64,000 nucleotides of DNA, from assembly GCA_002338715.1 (NCBI GenBank), contig DDIR01000069.1, positions 1 through 64,000 on the forward strand, written 5' to 3'. This document shows positions 27,057-35,108 of this stretch, piece by piece. The number at the start of each line of letters is the position of its first letter. Positions within the stretch are counted from its first letter, which is position 1. The translations under genes and the position numbers were made by a program. Source of the stretch: Phycisphaerales bacterium UBA1845 (GTDB lineage: Bacteria; Planctomycetota; Phycisphaerae; UBA1845). A model generated the notes under the pieces. It ran no database searches. It was not told the DNA's origin and worked only from the letters and a program-made list of their open reading frames with translations.

Positions 27057-28118
27057 ATGAACGCACGAACGAATCGCCATCATCCGCCGGCGGAATTGAT
27101 CGATGCCTTGCGCCGCACGCGCTCGATGGTCTGCTGCGGACACGTTTCGCCCGACGCGGATTGCCTCGGGGCCGCGCTGGCGTTGGCTCGGGCGTGGTCG
27201 GCGTACACAAACCGCGATGCGGCCGTCTGGGTCACCGAACGATGCATTCCTGCTCGGTTGCGATTCATGCTGGACCTCGCGAATGTGCGTCGGGCAGTCG
27301 ACGCTGACTTCGAGGCGGCTGACCGGATCGTCATCGTGGACACGTCGCAACCGTCACGTGCCGACCAGCCGAAACAGCACGCGGCGAACTGGAACGACAA
27401 CCAGCGAATCTTCAACATCGACCACCATTTTACGAACACGTGCTTTGGTCAGATCGACTGGATTGTCGAAAATGCATCGAGCACGTGCGAGTTGGTTTAT
27501 GAACTTCTCCACGGGCTTCAATGCGACATCGATCCGTCGACCGCAGCCCTTTTGTATTCGGGTATCTATACCGACACCGGTGGGTTTTCGCTGCCCAACA
27601 CGACGGCCAACGCCCTGCACATTGCGGCAGAGCTGACGCAACTGGGCGTGTCGCCTTCAGACATTGCAGAGCGCGTGGATCGGTCCGTGGGCCAACCGCA
27701 GTTCGAACTGTTGAAGCACATCTATCAGAATACGCGCACGCTGGCAGACGGTGCGATCGCATTCAGCACAGTCAGTCATGACGAGTTGGTCCGATCCGGG
27801 TGCGACCCATCCGACATCGATGACCAGGTCAACGTGCCCCGATCAATGGCCGGCGTGGCGATCGCGGCGCTGTTTACCGAAGTCGAGCCAGGACGTGTCC
27901 GCATCAACCTGCGCGGTGAAAGCAGCACCGAAGTAGCCGGATTGGCTCAGCGATTTGGTGGTGGTGGACATCGCCAAGCCGCAGGGGTCATCTATTCAGG
28001 TTCGCTGGACGAAGCCGTCGATCGAATCATCAACGCTGCGATCGAAATGCTCGACCAAACCGAACCAACGACCGACGCTGACGAACAGCCACAAGCGATT
28101 GAATCGAACCGTTCCTAG
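27057..28118 (+). CDS. DHH/DHHA1 phosphoesterase, NrnA-like
   Basis: A 353-residue protein of the DHH superfamily. Family motifs are GHVSPDADCLGAALALA (variant of HxNPDxDxxGS), VIVDTS, IDHHFTNTCFG (the DHH motif), GIYTDTGGFSLPNTT, and in the DHHA1 domain RFGGGGHRQAAG. NrnA-type enzymes degrade 2-5-nt RNAs and dephosphorylate pAp, or split cyclic dinucleotide products, using Mn2+. The frame is open far upstream into infC, but the ATG at 27057 gives a family-length protein. It lies 142 bp after infC and may be in the same transcript. A substrate split between nanoRNA, pAp and pApA cannot be made from sequence. Confidence 0.88.
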   Translation: MNARTNRHHPPAELIDALRRTRSMVCCGHVSPDADCLGAALALARAWSAYTNRDAAVWVTERCIPARLRFMLDLANVRRAVDADFEAADRIVIVDTSQPSRADQPKQHAANWNDNQRIFNIDHHFTNTCFGQIDWIVENASSTCELVYELLHGLQCDIDPSTAALLYSGIYTDTGGFSLPNTTANALHIAAELTQLGVSPSDIAERVDRSVGQPQFELLKHIYQNTRTLADGAIAFSTVSHDELVRSGCDPSDIDDQVNVPRSMAGVAIAALFTEVEPGRVRINLRGESSTEVAGLAQRFGGGGHRQAAGVIYSGSLDEAVDRIINAAIEMLDQTEPTTDADEQPQAIESNRS

Positions 28119-28181
28119 CTCCATTGGCCAACCGTGATCACTGCATGACACCAATTTCTAAAATCGAGTAAGATCAGCCGC

Positions 28182-28772
28182 ATGAACGCACAGAATACCC
28201 CCGCAAATGTCACGCTTGTTTCCGGACTGCCCCGATCGGGCACATCGATGATGATGTCGATGCTGCAAGCCGGCGGAATGGACCTGGTCGTTGACGGCGA
28301 ACGCACCGCTGACGAAGACAATCCCAAAGGCTACTTTGAACTCGAACGCATCAAGAAAATAAAATCAGACGCCGATTGGCTGCTCGACGCAGACGGCAAA
28401 GTGATCAAGGCGATCTCGCAATTGCTGCTGGACTTGCCGACGGACGGATCGATTCGTTACAAGATCATTTTCATGCGCCGAAACATCGACGAGGTGCTCG
28501 CGTCGCAGAAGAAAATGCTCATTCGGCGCGGGACGTACAAGCCCGAGATTTCCGACGACGAAATGAAGCGGATGTTCCTGCTGCACCTGGAGCAGGTGAC
28601 GGACTTTCTGCAGAAACATGACGTCATGGAGACGCTGTACGTCAATTACAATCGGTTAATCTCCGACCCTTCCGACCGCATCGATTCGATCAATCAATTT
28701 CTGGGTGGTGGGCTGGATACCGCGGCGATGGCGGCTGTCGTGGACAAGCAACTCTATCGCAACCGCGCATGA
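28182..28772 (+). CDS. Sulfotransferase-like P-loop protein
   Basis: A 196-residue protein. The start TLVSGLPRSGTSMMMSMLQA is the 5'-phosphosulfate-binding loop of PAPS-dependent sulfotransferases. YKIIFMRRNIDEVLASQKKM is the 3'-phosphate-binding element (typically R-x7-S), and the C-terminal segment TLYVNYNRLISDPSDRIDSI is also family-typical. It is shorter than most sulfotransferases (250-300), so it is either compact or lacks part of the acceptor site. Planctomycetes carry many relatives of this short type. The Shine-Dalgarno is weak. Acceptor unknown. Confidence 0.75.
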   Translation: MNAQNTPANVTLVSGLPRSGTSMMMSMLQAGGMDLVVDGERTADEDNPKGYFELERIKKIKSDADWLLDADGKVIKAISQLLLDLPTDGSIRYKIIFMRRNIDEVLASQKKMLIRRGTYKPEISDDEMKRMFLLHLEQVTDFLQKHDVMETLYVNYNRLISDPSDRIDSINQFLGGGLDTAAMAAVVDKQLYRNRA

Positions 28773-28843
28773 CAAATCGGCTTTAGCATTAACGCGATTT
28801 TGCGTCGTGTCAACTTTGGCGGACGGCTTCGTCATGCCCTATC

Positions 28844-29605
28844 ATGCTCGTTGTGGACTGGATCAAAAACATCCAAGCCGTCGTCTTTGACATCGGCGGA
28901 ACCCTGCTCGATTTCGATCGCAAGGAATCGTACACCGAGTTGAAATCGGGTGCGGCGTTGGCTCGCCAATACCTGGTGTCGCTCGGGCATTCGCCTCCAC
29001 CCGTCAACGTGTATCGCCGTCGCGTGATTGCGCGGTTGGCGCGGGCCTATGTCTGGTCGCGACTCACGGCGGCAGAACTCGATCCGATGTTTGAATTGGC
29101 TCAACTGCATCAGGCAATGGGCATCAAGTTGGATGACCACAAGGCCAACGAGGTGGGTCGACTGCTGTACAGTCCAAACAAAGCGTTGGCCCGTGCCCAT
29201 CCGCAGACGGCCGATGCACTTCGCGCGCTTCGATCAGCCGGTTTGAAGATCGGACTGATATCCAACACCGTCGCCCCGCCGTCCGGCATCGAAGATCACT
29301 TGGCTCAGGAAGGTTTGCTCGAGTATTTCTCCGTTCGGGTCTACTCGTGTGTGGAGCGGGTCCCCAAACCGAATCCCCGGATTTTCAACGCGGCGCTGGA
29401 TCGACTGGGCGTGGATGCGAATCGTGCACTGTACGTTGGCGACAAGCCGCACATCGATGTCATTGGTGCGCATCGGGTTGGCATGTATGCAGCCCTTCGT
29501 GGAACAACGATGCCGACCAAGCCAAAATACCGTCCCGAGATTCTGATCCGCCAGATTTGCGACTTGCTCGAACATTTCCAGATCGAAACACTTACGTCGC
29601 GATGA
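28844..29605 (+). CDS. HAD-superfamily hydrolase with a DxG variant motif I
   Basis: A 253-residue protein. Motif I is VVFDIGGTLLDFD: the nucleophile Asp is kept, but the usual second Asp (D-x-D) is Gly. Motif II is GLISNTVAPPS, motif III the Lys of VPKPNPRIFNAAL, motif IV YVGDKPHIDVIGA. Loss of the general acid/base Asp is seen in HAD enzymes that are not simple phosphatases (phosphonatase, dehalogenase and mutant-like groups), so phosphatase activity should not be assumed. The helical cap lies between residues 20 and 110. The stop overlaps the aat start by 4 bp, so the two are co-translated. Confidence 0.83.
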   Translation: MLVVDWIKNIQAVVFDIGGTLLDFDRKESYTELKSGAALARQYLVSLGHSPPPVNVYRRRVIARLARAYVWSRLTAAELDPMFELAQLHQAMGIKLDDHKANEVGRLLYSPNKALARAHPQTADALRALRSAGLKIGLISNTVAPPSGIEDHLAQEGLLEYFSVRVYSCVERVPKPNPRIFNAALDRLGVDANRALYVGDKPHIDVIGAHRVGMYAALRGTTMPTKPKYRPEILIRQICDLLEHFQIETLTSR

Positions 29606-30186
29606 ACATCAAGCTCACACCTCGGTTATTGCTTAGCGCCTATTCGCAAGGCATATTCCCAATGGCCGACGACGATGGCGAGATCCTCTGGTTTGCTCCG
29701 GACCCTCGGGCGATTTTCGACCTGGATCATTTTCACGTTCCCAACAACCTCGCAAAACTCTATCGACAGAAACCGTTTGAGCTGCGCGTCGACCAGGCGT
29801 TTGCGCAGGTTATTGATGCCTGCGCCGACCGGCACGAGGGGACGTGGATCAGCGACGAAATCCGCGAAGCGTACATCGAATTGAATCGGATTGGGTTTGC
29901 CCACTCGGTCGAAACCTGGCGCGATGGCGAACTGGTTGGCGGGCTGTACGGTGTGGCGATTGGCGGGGTCTTTTGCGGAGAGAGCATGTTTCATCGCGAA
30001 ACCAATGCGTCGAAAATTGCGCTCGTCTATTTGGTCGAGCGCATGCGCGAGCGCGGCTTCCAATTGCTCGACACGCAGTTCACCACCGACCACCTCAAAC
30101 AATTCAACTGCCTTGAAATTCCGCGCGACGAATACCAGAAGCGATTGGCGCGGGCGCTTGAAGCGCAATGCGCATTTGTCGACTGA
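29602..30186 (+). CDS. aat: Leucyl/phenylalanyl-tRNA--protein transferase
   Basis: A 194-residue enzyme that adds Leu or Phe to N-terminal Lys/Arg of proteins, marking them for ClpS/ClpAP. Family motifs are SAYSQGIFPMADDDGEILWF, DPRAIFDLDHFH, TWISDEIREAYIELNRIGFA, SVETWRDGELVGGLYGVAIG, VFCGESMFHRETNASKIALV and LLDTQFTTDHLKQFN. It is about 40 residues shorter than the E. coli protein, the difference being at both ends, as in many non-proteobacterial forms. The ATG at 29602 overlaps the HAD stop (ATGA); the longer open frame upstream is an artefact. Confidence 0.94.
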   Translation: MNIKLTPRLLLSAYSQGIFPMADDDGEILWFAPDPRAIFDLDHFHVPNNLAKLYRQKPFELRVDQAFAQVIDACADRHEGTWISDEIREAYIELNRIGFAHSVETWRDGELVGGLYGVAIGGVFCGESMFHRETNASKIALVYLVERMRERGFQLLDTQFTTDHLKQFNCLEIPRDEYQKRLARALEAQCAFVD

Positions 30187-30671
30187 CCGCACCAAGCTGA
30201 CGAGCGAACCGTATCCATTCGCGTACCGCCATAGTCTGAATCACAGTCGCATGCGACAACGCTTTGGTGAAGCCCATGGTTGAACGAACATCGATGAACG
30301 AAGGCGCCACGAAATACGTTAAACGCTTTCGCGACGCCTTCTTCAGGAGGAGGGGAAAGAAGCATCGTGCTCTCTCAACCGCAGAACATCGCGCGGACTT
30401 TGCCATTGGGCAAGCTTTTTATGCGAAAATTCTCGCCAGCAAGCCTAAATTGTTTGCGCGATCCTGAAGAGTGCGTACAATATTCACCCTCAATTGCTAC
30501 CAAAACGGCCGCGATTGGGAAGATGGACAAGATTCTTGTGCCATACTGCGACACTCCTAGTGTGTGTTCCCCAATTCGCAACTTGACGCGCGATTCCATC
30601 GAAACGGGTGACCGATGGTACAGACTACATGCCGATTTAACGCAGTCATTGGAGCAATTCGGGAGTGACGG
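30187..30671. other. Intergenic region, possible small ORF
   Basis: About 485 bp between aat and msrA (convergent). A purine-rich AGGAGGAGGGGAAAG at 30343-30357 precedes a GTG at 30367 that opens a 114-codon frame, but the frame has no recognisable motif and its end overlaps the msrA coding region on the other strand. I do not call it a gene. Confidence 0.3.
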
Positions 30672-31148
30672 CTACATGGAGCAGGCGGCTCCTCCGTTCT
30701 TTTCGACGTAGCGTTGGTGGTATTCTTCGGCGCGGTAGAACGTTGGTGCATCACAGATTTCGGTGACGATCGATCCTTTGTACCGCTCGCTGGCATTGCG
30801 TTGCTCTTTCGATGCTTCCGCGAGCCGGCGCTGCTCATCGTTGTGGACGAAGATCGACGAGCGGTATTGCGAACCAACGTCGGGCCCTTGACGGTTGAGC
30901 GTGGTTGGATCGTGCATGTTCCAAAACGCATCGAGCAGTTGTTCATAGCTGACGGTGTCGGGATCGAAATCAACCTCGACGGCTTCTGCATGACCGGTGT
31001 TCTTGCGGCACACTTCTTCGTAGGTTGGGTTGGTCGTTGTCCCACCGCAATAACCAACAGCCGCATCGACAACACCGCGAATACTTCTGAAATGCGCCTC
31101 GACGCCCCAGAAACAACCGGCTGCAAATGTCGCCTTCTCAAGATTCAT
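30672..31148 (-). CDS. msrA: Peptide methionine sulfoxide reductase MsrA
   Basis: A 158-residue enzyme that reduces methionine-S-sulfoxide in proteins. The catalytic Cys is in [15 protein letters not shown] at residue about 12; further family motifs are [51 protein letters not shown] and [12 protein letters not shown]-terminal Cys (GGAACSM) may serve as a resolving residue. The ATG at 31148 has AAAGGTGG 8 nt upstream and starts just before the catalytic segment, so the 4-codon longer frame is not used. There is no MsrB domain or neighbour. Confidence 0.95.
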   Translation of the reverse strand: MNLEKATFAAGCFWGVEAHFRSIRGVVDAAVGYCGGTTTNPTYEEVCRKNTGHAEAVEVDFDPDTVSYEQLLDAFWNMHDPTTLNRQGPDVGSQYRSSIFVHNDEQRRLAEASKEQRNASERYKGSIVTEICDAPTFYRAEEYHQRYVEKNGGAACSM

Positions 31149-31649
31149 AACCCAAGCCACCTTTCATCGTTTCAAAACGCTCAAGCGAAAACTGCCTGAC
31201 GGGAAATCAAGTCCACGCCAATCGACCGGTTCTGCACAAATCGCGCGACCCCAATCGGGTGAACCGATGACATGATATGGAGCATGCCCCCCAAGATTCA
31301 ACCTCGATAAATACTCCCCACCGGGTGTCTGAATGTCGTGCACGTCCGCATGACTGCTCATATAATGTTTTCCGACGCAGGCACCGCGCGGACGATTTCG
31401 CCGGGGATGCCCCATTCATGATGCCATGCCGGCAGGACGTTGGGGGCAACTTTGGCAGCGATTTCGCTGCGGAATGAACGCGGTCAATGTCGCTGGTGCG
31501 ATTGTTTCCGTGCATCCGTTCGGTGTGGCTGTTTGCTCCCGGGTTTGCGCCAATCGCTACCTTGATGAAACCAAACTGGTGGATTTTTTGTCGGGCTCTA
31601 TTAGCCAACTTCTGACGAACAGTCGACCGCAACAAAAGGAAACCATCGC
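31149..31649. other. Intergenic region between msrA and the Nudix gene
   Basis: A 500-bp divergent gap. It holds a perfect TATAAT at 31361-31366 and the AAGGA used by the Nudix gene at 31635. No coding frame has family motifs. Confidence 0.4.
31338..31366 (+). promoter_or_regulatory. Candidate promoter for the Nudix-hydrolase operon
   Basis: An exact TATAAT -10 (31361-31366) with only a poor -35 (GTGCAC, 17-bp spacing). It would give a leader of about 275 nt before the GTG at 31650. Confidence 0.3.
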
Positions 31650-32231
31650 GTGCATCGACAGATGATTCTGGATTTGTTGGAGCAATACACCCCTTCAGAC
31701 GATCGCGACGAGCAATGCCGACAACGTTTCGTCGCGTTTGTGCGGTCCAATCCCGACTGCTTCGAGCGTTCGCTGGCTTGTGGGCATATCACGGGGGCGG
31801 CATGGCTTTTGGACCCGACCGGTTGCAAGGTTCTACTGACGCACCATCGCAAGCTGAATTGCTGGCTTCAGGTCGGCGGTCATGCTGATGGTCAATGCGA
31901 TATCATTGAGGTGGCGATGCGCGAGGCACAAGAAGAATCGGGTATCGAAGACATCTGTGTCGTCGATCCGAAGATTTTCGACCTGGATATTCACACGATC
32001 CCGGCGCACAACGGCCTCCCGGCCCACGAACACTTCGACGTCCGATTTCTGCTCCAATCCGACAGCAAGAAACTGGTCATCAGCGACGAGTCGCATGACC
32101 TCCAATGGTTCGATGCACAGGAGCTGTTGCAAATGAATCTTGACGAGTCGATCCTCCGGATGCGCCGCAAGTGGCTTCAGCGCCCGGTGACCCAACGCTC
32201 GAGCACCGGCACAAAAGCGCAAAGAAAATGA
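31650..32231 (+). CDS. Nudix hydrolase with an atypical Nudix box
   Basis: A 193-residue protein. The Nudix fold is shown by AAWLLDPTGCKVLLTHHRKL, WLQVGGHADGQ and the helix VAMREAQEESGIED. The catalytic REAQEESGI is intact and binds Mg2+ in relatives, but the Glu normally seven residues before that helix core (G-x5-E) is Cys (GGHADGQC). Relatives hydrolyse nucleoside diphosphates linked to another moiety. The start is GTG at 31650, with AAGGA 10 nt upstream; an ATG four codons on is possible. The stop overlaps the next ATG (ATGA), so it is translationally coupled to the lipoprotein hydrolase. Confidence 0.85.
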   Translation: MHRQMILDLLEQYTPSDDRDEQCRQRFVAFVRSNPDCFERSLACGHITGAAWLLDPTGCKVLLTHHRKLNCWLQVGGHADGQCDIIEVAMREAQEESGIEDICVVDPKIFDLDIHTIPAHNGLPAHEHFDVRFLLQSDSKKLVISDESHDLQWFDAQELLQMNLDESILRMRRKWLQRPVTQRSSTGTKAQRK

Positions 32232-33295
32232 TCCGACGACGCTCGCTTTACAACCTGGGTTCTGGCTTGGGTGCGCATCTCTCGTTGGTCTTGATGCTAT
32301 TTGCCGTTGGTTGTCTTGAATCCGCAATTGACCCTTCCATAACCGTTCAGTTTAATGTGAGCGGCATGGGCCTGGAAGGCGTTGGCGCGCCGGTTTATGC
32401 GACAGTTGCACGAACCACGGACTCGTTCCAGAGCGGGGCCAGCGCCATCGACGTGTATGTGCCAACCGGTGTCACTTCACCGACGCCGCTGCTGGTCCTG
32501 CTTCAAGGCGCACGGGTCCACAAATCCTATTACACACAATTCTGTACACGTCTTGCTGCCCACGGATTTGTCGTCGCAGCCGCCAACCACGATTCGCTGC
32601 TTGGCTACTTTACTTCAACGGACAGCGTGCAGGAGGTGCTCGACGCATTGGCGGTCAAATCGGTCACGCAGGGCGATCTGCTTTGTGGCATCCCAGACCT
32701 GGATCGGATTGGTCTCGTCGGACATTCCTTTGGTGGCGCGACGGCACTGACCTACGTCCAAGGCGACTGCAATTTTCCGTTTTGTGCTGCGCCTTTTGAA
32801 GCGTCCGCCGCGGTTCGTGCGGTAGCGACGTATGCATCGCATCTGGTAACGCCCGACGACCAGATCATAGCGGTCGATTCGAAAGGGATTGCGATCCAGA
32901 TCATGCTGGGCGAACGTGACGGCGTCGCCCGCGAGCAGGATATCGAACGAACCTACGACGCAATTCATGACGGCGACAAGCAACTGATTGGACTGACAGG
33001 GGCCAACCACTTTGCCGTCAACGATCTGGACAATCCGCCCGGAACCATCACCGACGCAAACGCGCAGCTTGTCGACCGAGAGGCGACGATTGCGGTCGCA
33101 GCCGACTGGGTCGGCGTGTTCATGCGGGCGTATGTTCAGAGGGAAAACGACGCCATCGCCTATCTGCAAGCTTCGGGGACGCGGGAAAACGAGCAATACA
33201 GCGCGAGGTATGAACCCTTTCAATTAGAACCCACACCCCAAGCCGACAAACCATCGTTCGATGATTCGCATTGGGCGGGCAATCGAACACGCTGA
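32228..33295 (+). CDS. Alpha/beta-hydrolase lipoprotein (chlorophyllase/dienelactone hydrolase-like)
   Basis: A 355-residue predicted lipoprotein. The signal ends in LMLFAVGC, so Cys at about residue 29 would be lipidated. The hydrolase core has SAIDVYVPTG and PLLVLLQGARVHKSYY (oxyanion strand), nucleophile Ser in LVGHSFGGATALTYV, the acid residue near VMLGERDG, and His in GANHFAVND. This order and the GHSFGG motif match chlorophyllase- or polyester-hydrolase-like enzymes. It probably cleaves esters outside the cytoplasmic membrane. The ATG overlaps the Nudix stop. Confidence 0.82.
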   Translation: MIRRRSLYNLGSGLGAHLSLVLMLFAVGCLESAIDPSITVQFNVSGMGLEGVGAPVYATVARTTDSFQSGASAIDVYVPTGVTSPTPLLVLLQGARVHKSYYTQFCTRLAAHGFVVAAANHDSLLGYFTSTDSVQEVLDALAVKSVTQGDLLCGIPDLDRIGLVGHSFGGATALTYVQGDCNFPFCAAPFEASAAVRAVATYASHLVTPDDQIIAVDSKGIAIQIMLGERDGVAREQDIERTYDAIHDGDKQLIGLTGANHFAVNDLDNPPGTITDANAQLVDREATIAVAADWVGVFMRAYVQRENDAIAYLQASGTRENEQYSARYEPFQLEPTPQADKPSFDDSHWAGNRTR

Positions 33296-33395
33296 TCCTG
33301 TAAAGTTCTTTTGTTGGCAGTTTGGCACGGTTCGGTTAACTTCGCAGTACCTTTTATGCCGTTTTTTCAGTTTACGAATGCGGTACGGATAGCGA

Positions 33396-33986
33396 ATGGA
33401 AAAGATTCAGATCAAAGATACTGAGCAGTGGGGTTGGTGGGAGCTTGCCTCAAAGACCATGGGCAGTGACCCGGCAACCGTTTTCCCCTGCGGCGACTGT
33501 GATGAGTCGGTCATCGCCAAGGAGGCCATGCACGGTGGATGGGTGCGACTGGCATTGGTCGGTGGTGAAGAACCCGAATCAGAGCCCAAGGTTGTCGAGG
33601 GCGCGAAGTTCTATTGCCCGGCATGCCAGGTGAAACTCGGCATCGACATTGAAGAAGGTTACGCATCCAAACCGGTGGTCGAAAAGGAATCATCAAGTCG
33701 TCGCGGACGCGGAGGACGGCGTGGTGGTTCGCGTCGCGATGGTTCATCCGATTCCGGAAAGAACGGGAACGGCAAAGACAAGGGCAACCGCGGCGAATCG
33801 AAATCTGCCAACGGTGAAAAGAAAGACAATGGCGGCAATGGTTCGCAGCGAAGCGGAAGCAAACGTGGCGGCGGTTCGCGCAACCGCGGGCGGCGATCCC
33901 GACGTCAACGATCAAAAGGATCGGACCAGGGCCAGAATTCCGCAGGGTCCGGTGAAGCTTCGAGTTCCGGTGGAGGTTCTGCGTAA
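33396..33986 (+). CDS. Zinc-ribbon protein with an RGG/Ser-Gly-rich disordered tail
   Basis: A 196-residue protein of unknown function. The first 85 residues contain two CxxC pairs, FPCGDCDESV and FYCPACQVK, 39 residues apart, as in a zinc ribbon. From about residue 98 onward it is low complexity: RRGRGGRRGG, Lys/Asn/Gly tracts, then SRNRGRRSRRQRSKG and an acidic Ser/Gly end. Such tails bind RNA or condense with it in other proteins. Its lone position, 100 bp after the hydrolase and 40 bp before the cupredoxin gene, gives no further clue. Confidence 0.6.
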   Translation: MEKIQIKDTEQWGWWELASKTMGSDPATVFPCGDCDESVIAKEAMHGGWVRLALVGGEEPESEPKVVEGAKFYCPACQVKLGIDIEEGYASKPVVEKESSSRRGRGGRRGGSRRDGSSDSGKNGNGKDKGNRGESKSANGEKKDNGGNGSQRSGSKRGGGSRNRGRRSRRQRSKGSDQGQNSAGSGEASSSGGGSA

Positions 33987-34026
33987 CCAAGGCGGCTGAT
34001 CGAATCAACGAACGGGAGACAAATAA

Positions 34027-34911
34027 ATGAATGGAAAGATTGGAATCGGTCATTCGCTGACGTGGGCGGCTGCCATCTTGACAATCGGGCTTTGGACGGG
34101 TGGCTGTTCGCCGACATCGAAAGAGAACAAGCCATCACCTTCTCCCACGCCGTCACCATCGTCGGTGCCAACATCGACACCGGAACCGGCATCGACGCCA
34201 ACACCCAAGCCAGCCGCTACCCCGGCACCATCAGGTACTGATGACATACAAGCACCACCCGCCAACGGTGCCAAAGGTACGGTGAAGATCACTGCCCGCT
34301 ATCTGGGCACCACCCGCCCCAATCGCGTCGTCCTCAATATGGCTGCCGACCCCAAATGCGCCGAAGGCAACAATGGGAAGAAGGTTGGAAACGCCAACCT
34401 TTTGGTCAACAAGGACATGACCGTCCGCAATGTCATCTGCTTCGTAAAAGACTTCGCCACCGATAAAGATTTCACCCCACCTGCCGACAAGGCGCTGCTG
34501 AACCAACGCGGCTGCATGTACGACCCGCACGTTCAGACGGTAATGATTGATCAGGCGATTACGGTCCGCAATTCCGACTCGACCCTGCACAACATCCACA
34601 CGTTCGCGGAGAAGCAGCGATCGGAGAACTTTGCCCAGCCAATGAAGGGTGACGAGCGTGACATCGTTTTCAAACGGGCCGAAATCGTAAAGATCAAATG
34701 CGACGTGCACCCGTGGATGAGTGCTTTCATCGGCGTCTTTGACCACCCATACCATGCAGCCACCGGGGATGACGGCAGTTGCATCATCGAGTTGCCGGCT
34801 GGCGATTATGAAATCGGCGGTTGGCACGAAGACTTGGGCGACCTCGATCCGGTCACCGTCACAATTAAAGCCGGCGAAGTGTCGGAAATCGACCTGGAAG
34901 TTCCCGGCTAG
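34027..34911 (+). CDS. Cupredoxin-like lipoprotein with a Pro/Ser/Thr linker
   Basis: A 294-residue predicted lipoprotein: signal ILTIGLWTGGC, then a Pro/Ser/Thr-rich linker (residues about 28-72), then a folded region. The folded part resembles a cupredoxin: TLHNIHTFAE supplies a candidate His, and IKCDVHPWMSAFIGVFDHPY supplies Cys, His and Met in the C-x-x-H-x3-4-M order of type 1 copper sites. It is followed by a beta-rich module (IELPAGDYEIGGWHEDLG) like carboxypeptidase regulatory domains. It may carry electrons or copper at the cell surface. GGGAG lies 8 nt upstream of the ATG. Confidence 0.72.
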   Translation: MNGKIGIGHSLTWAAAILTIGLWTGGCSPTSKENKPSPSPTPSPSSVPTSTPEPASTPTPKPAATPAPSGTDDIQAPPANGAKGTVKITARYLGTTRPNRVVLNMAADPKCAEGNNGKKVGNANLLVNKDMTVRNVICFVKDFATDKDFTPPADKALLNQRGCMYDPHVQTVMIDQAITVRNSDSTLHNIHTFAEKQRSENFAQPMKGDERDIVFKRAEIVKIKCDVHPWMSAFIGVFDHPYHAATGDDGSCIIELPAGDYEIGGWHEDLGDLDPVTVTIKAGEVSEIDLEVPG

Positions 34912-35108
34912 TCGCTGGTGCTGGCGAGCCGGTTGATCGAGTGCATCGAGTCCCGGACATCGGCTCGTTACCGACAAGTTCTGACCAAATGCCCCCCACT
35001 TGCTTTTGAGGCGCGATATACTCCTTGCCGTAGCATCTTGTGACGCGAGGCGCTTGCCTTTTGCGCCGACGTCTATGCATTCGCCACGGTGCGTGGAACG
35101 CAGCCACC

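Noticed and set aside
30367..30711. A 114-codon frame after an AGGAGGAGG
   Set aside because: Its end lies inside msrA on the other strand and the protein has no recognisable feature; kept only as a note.
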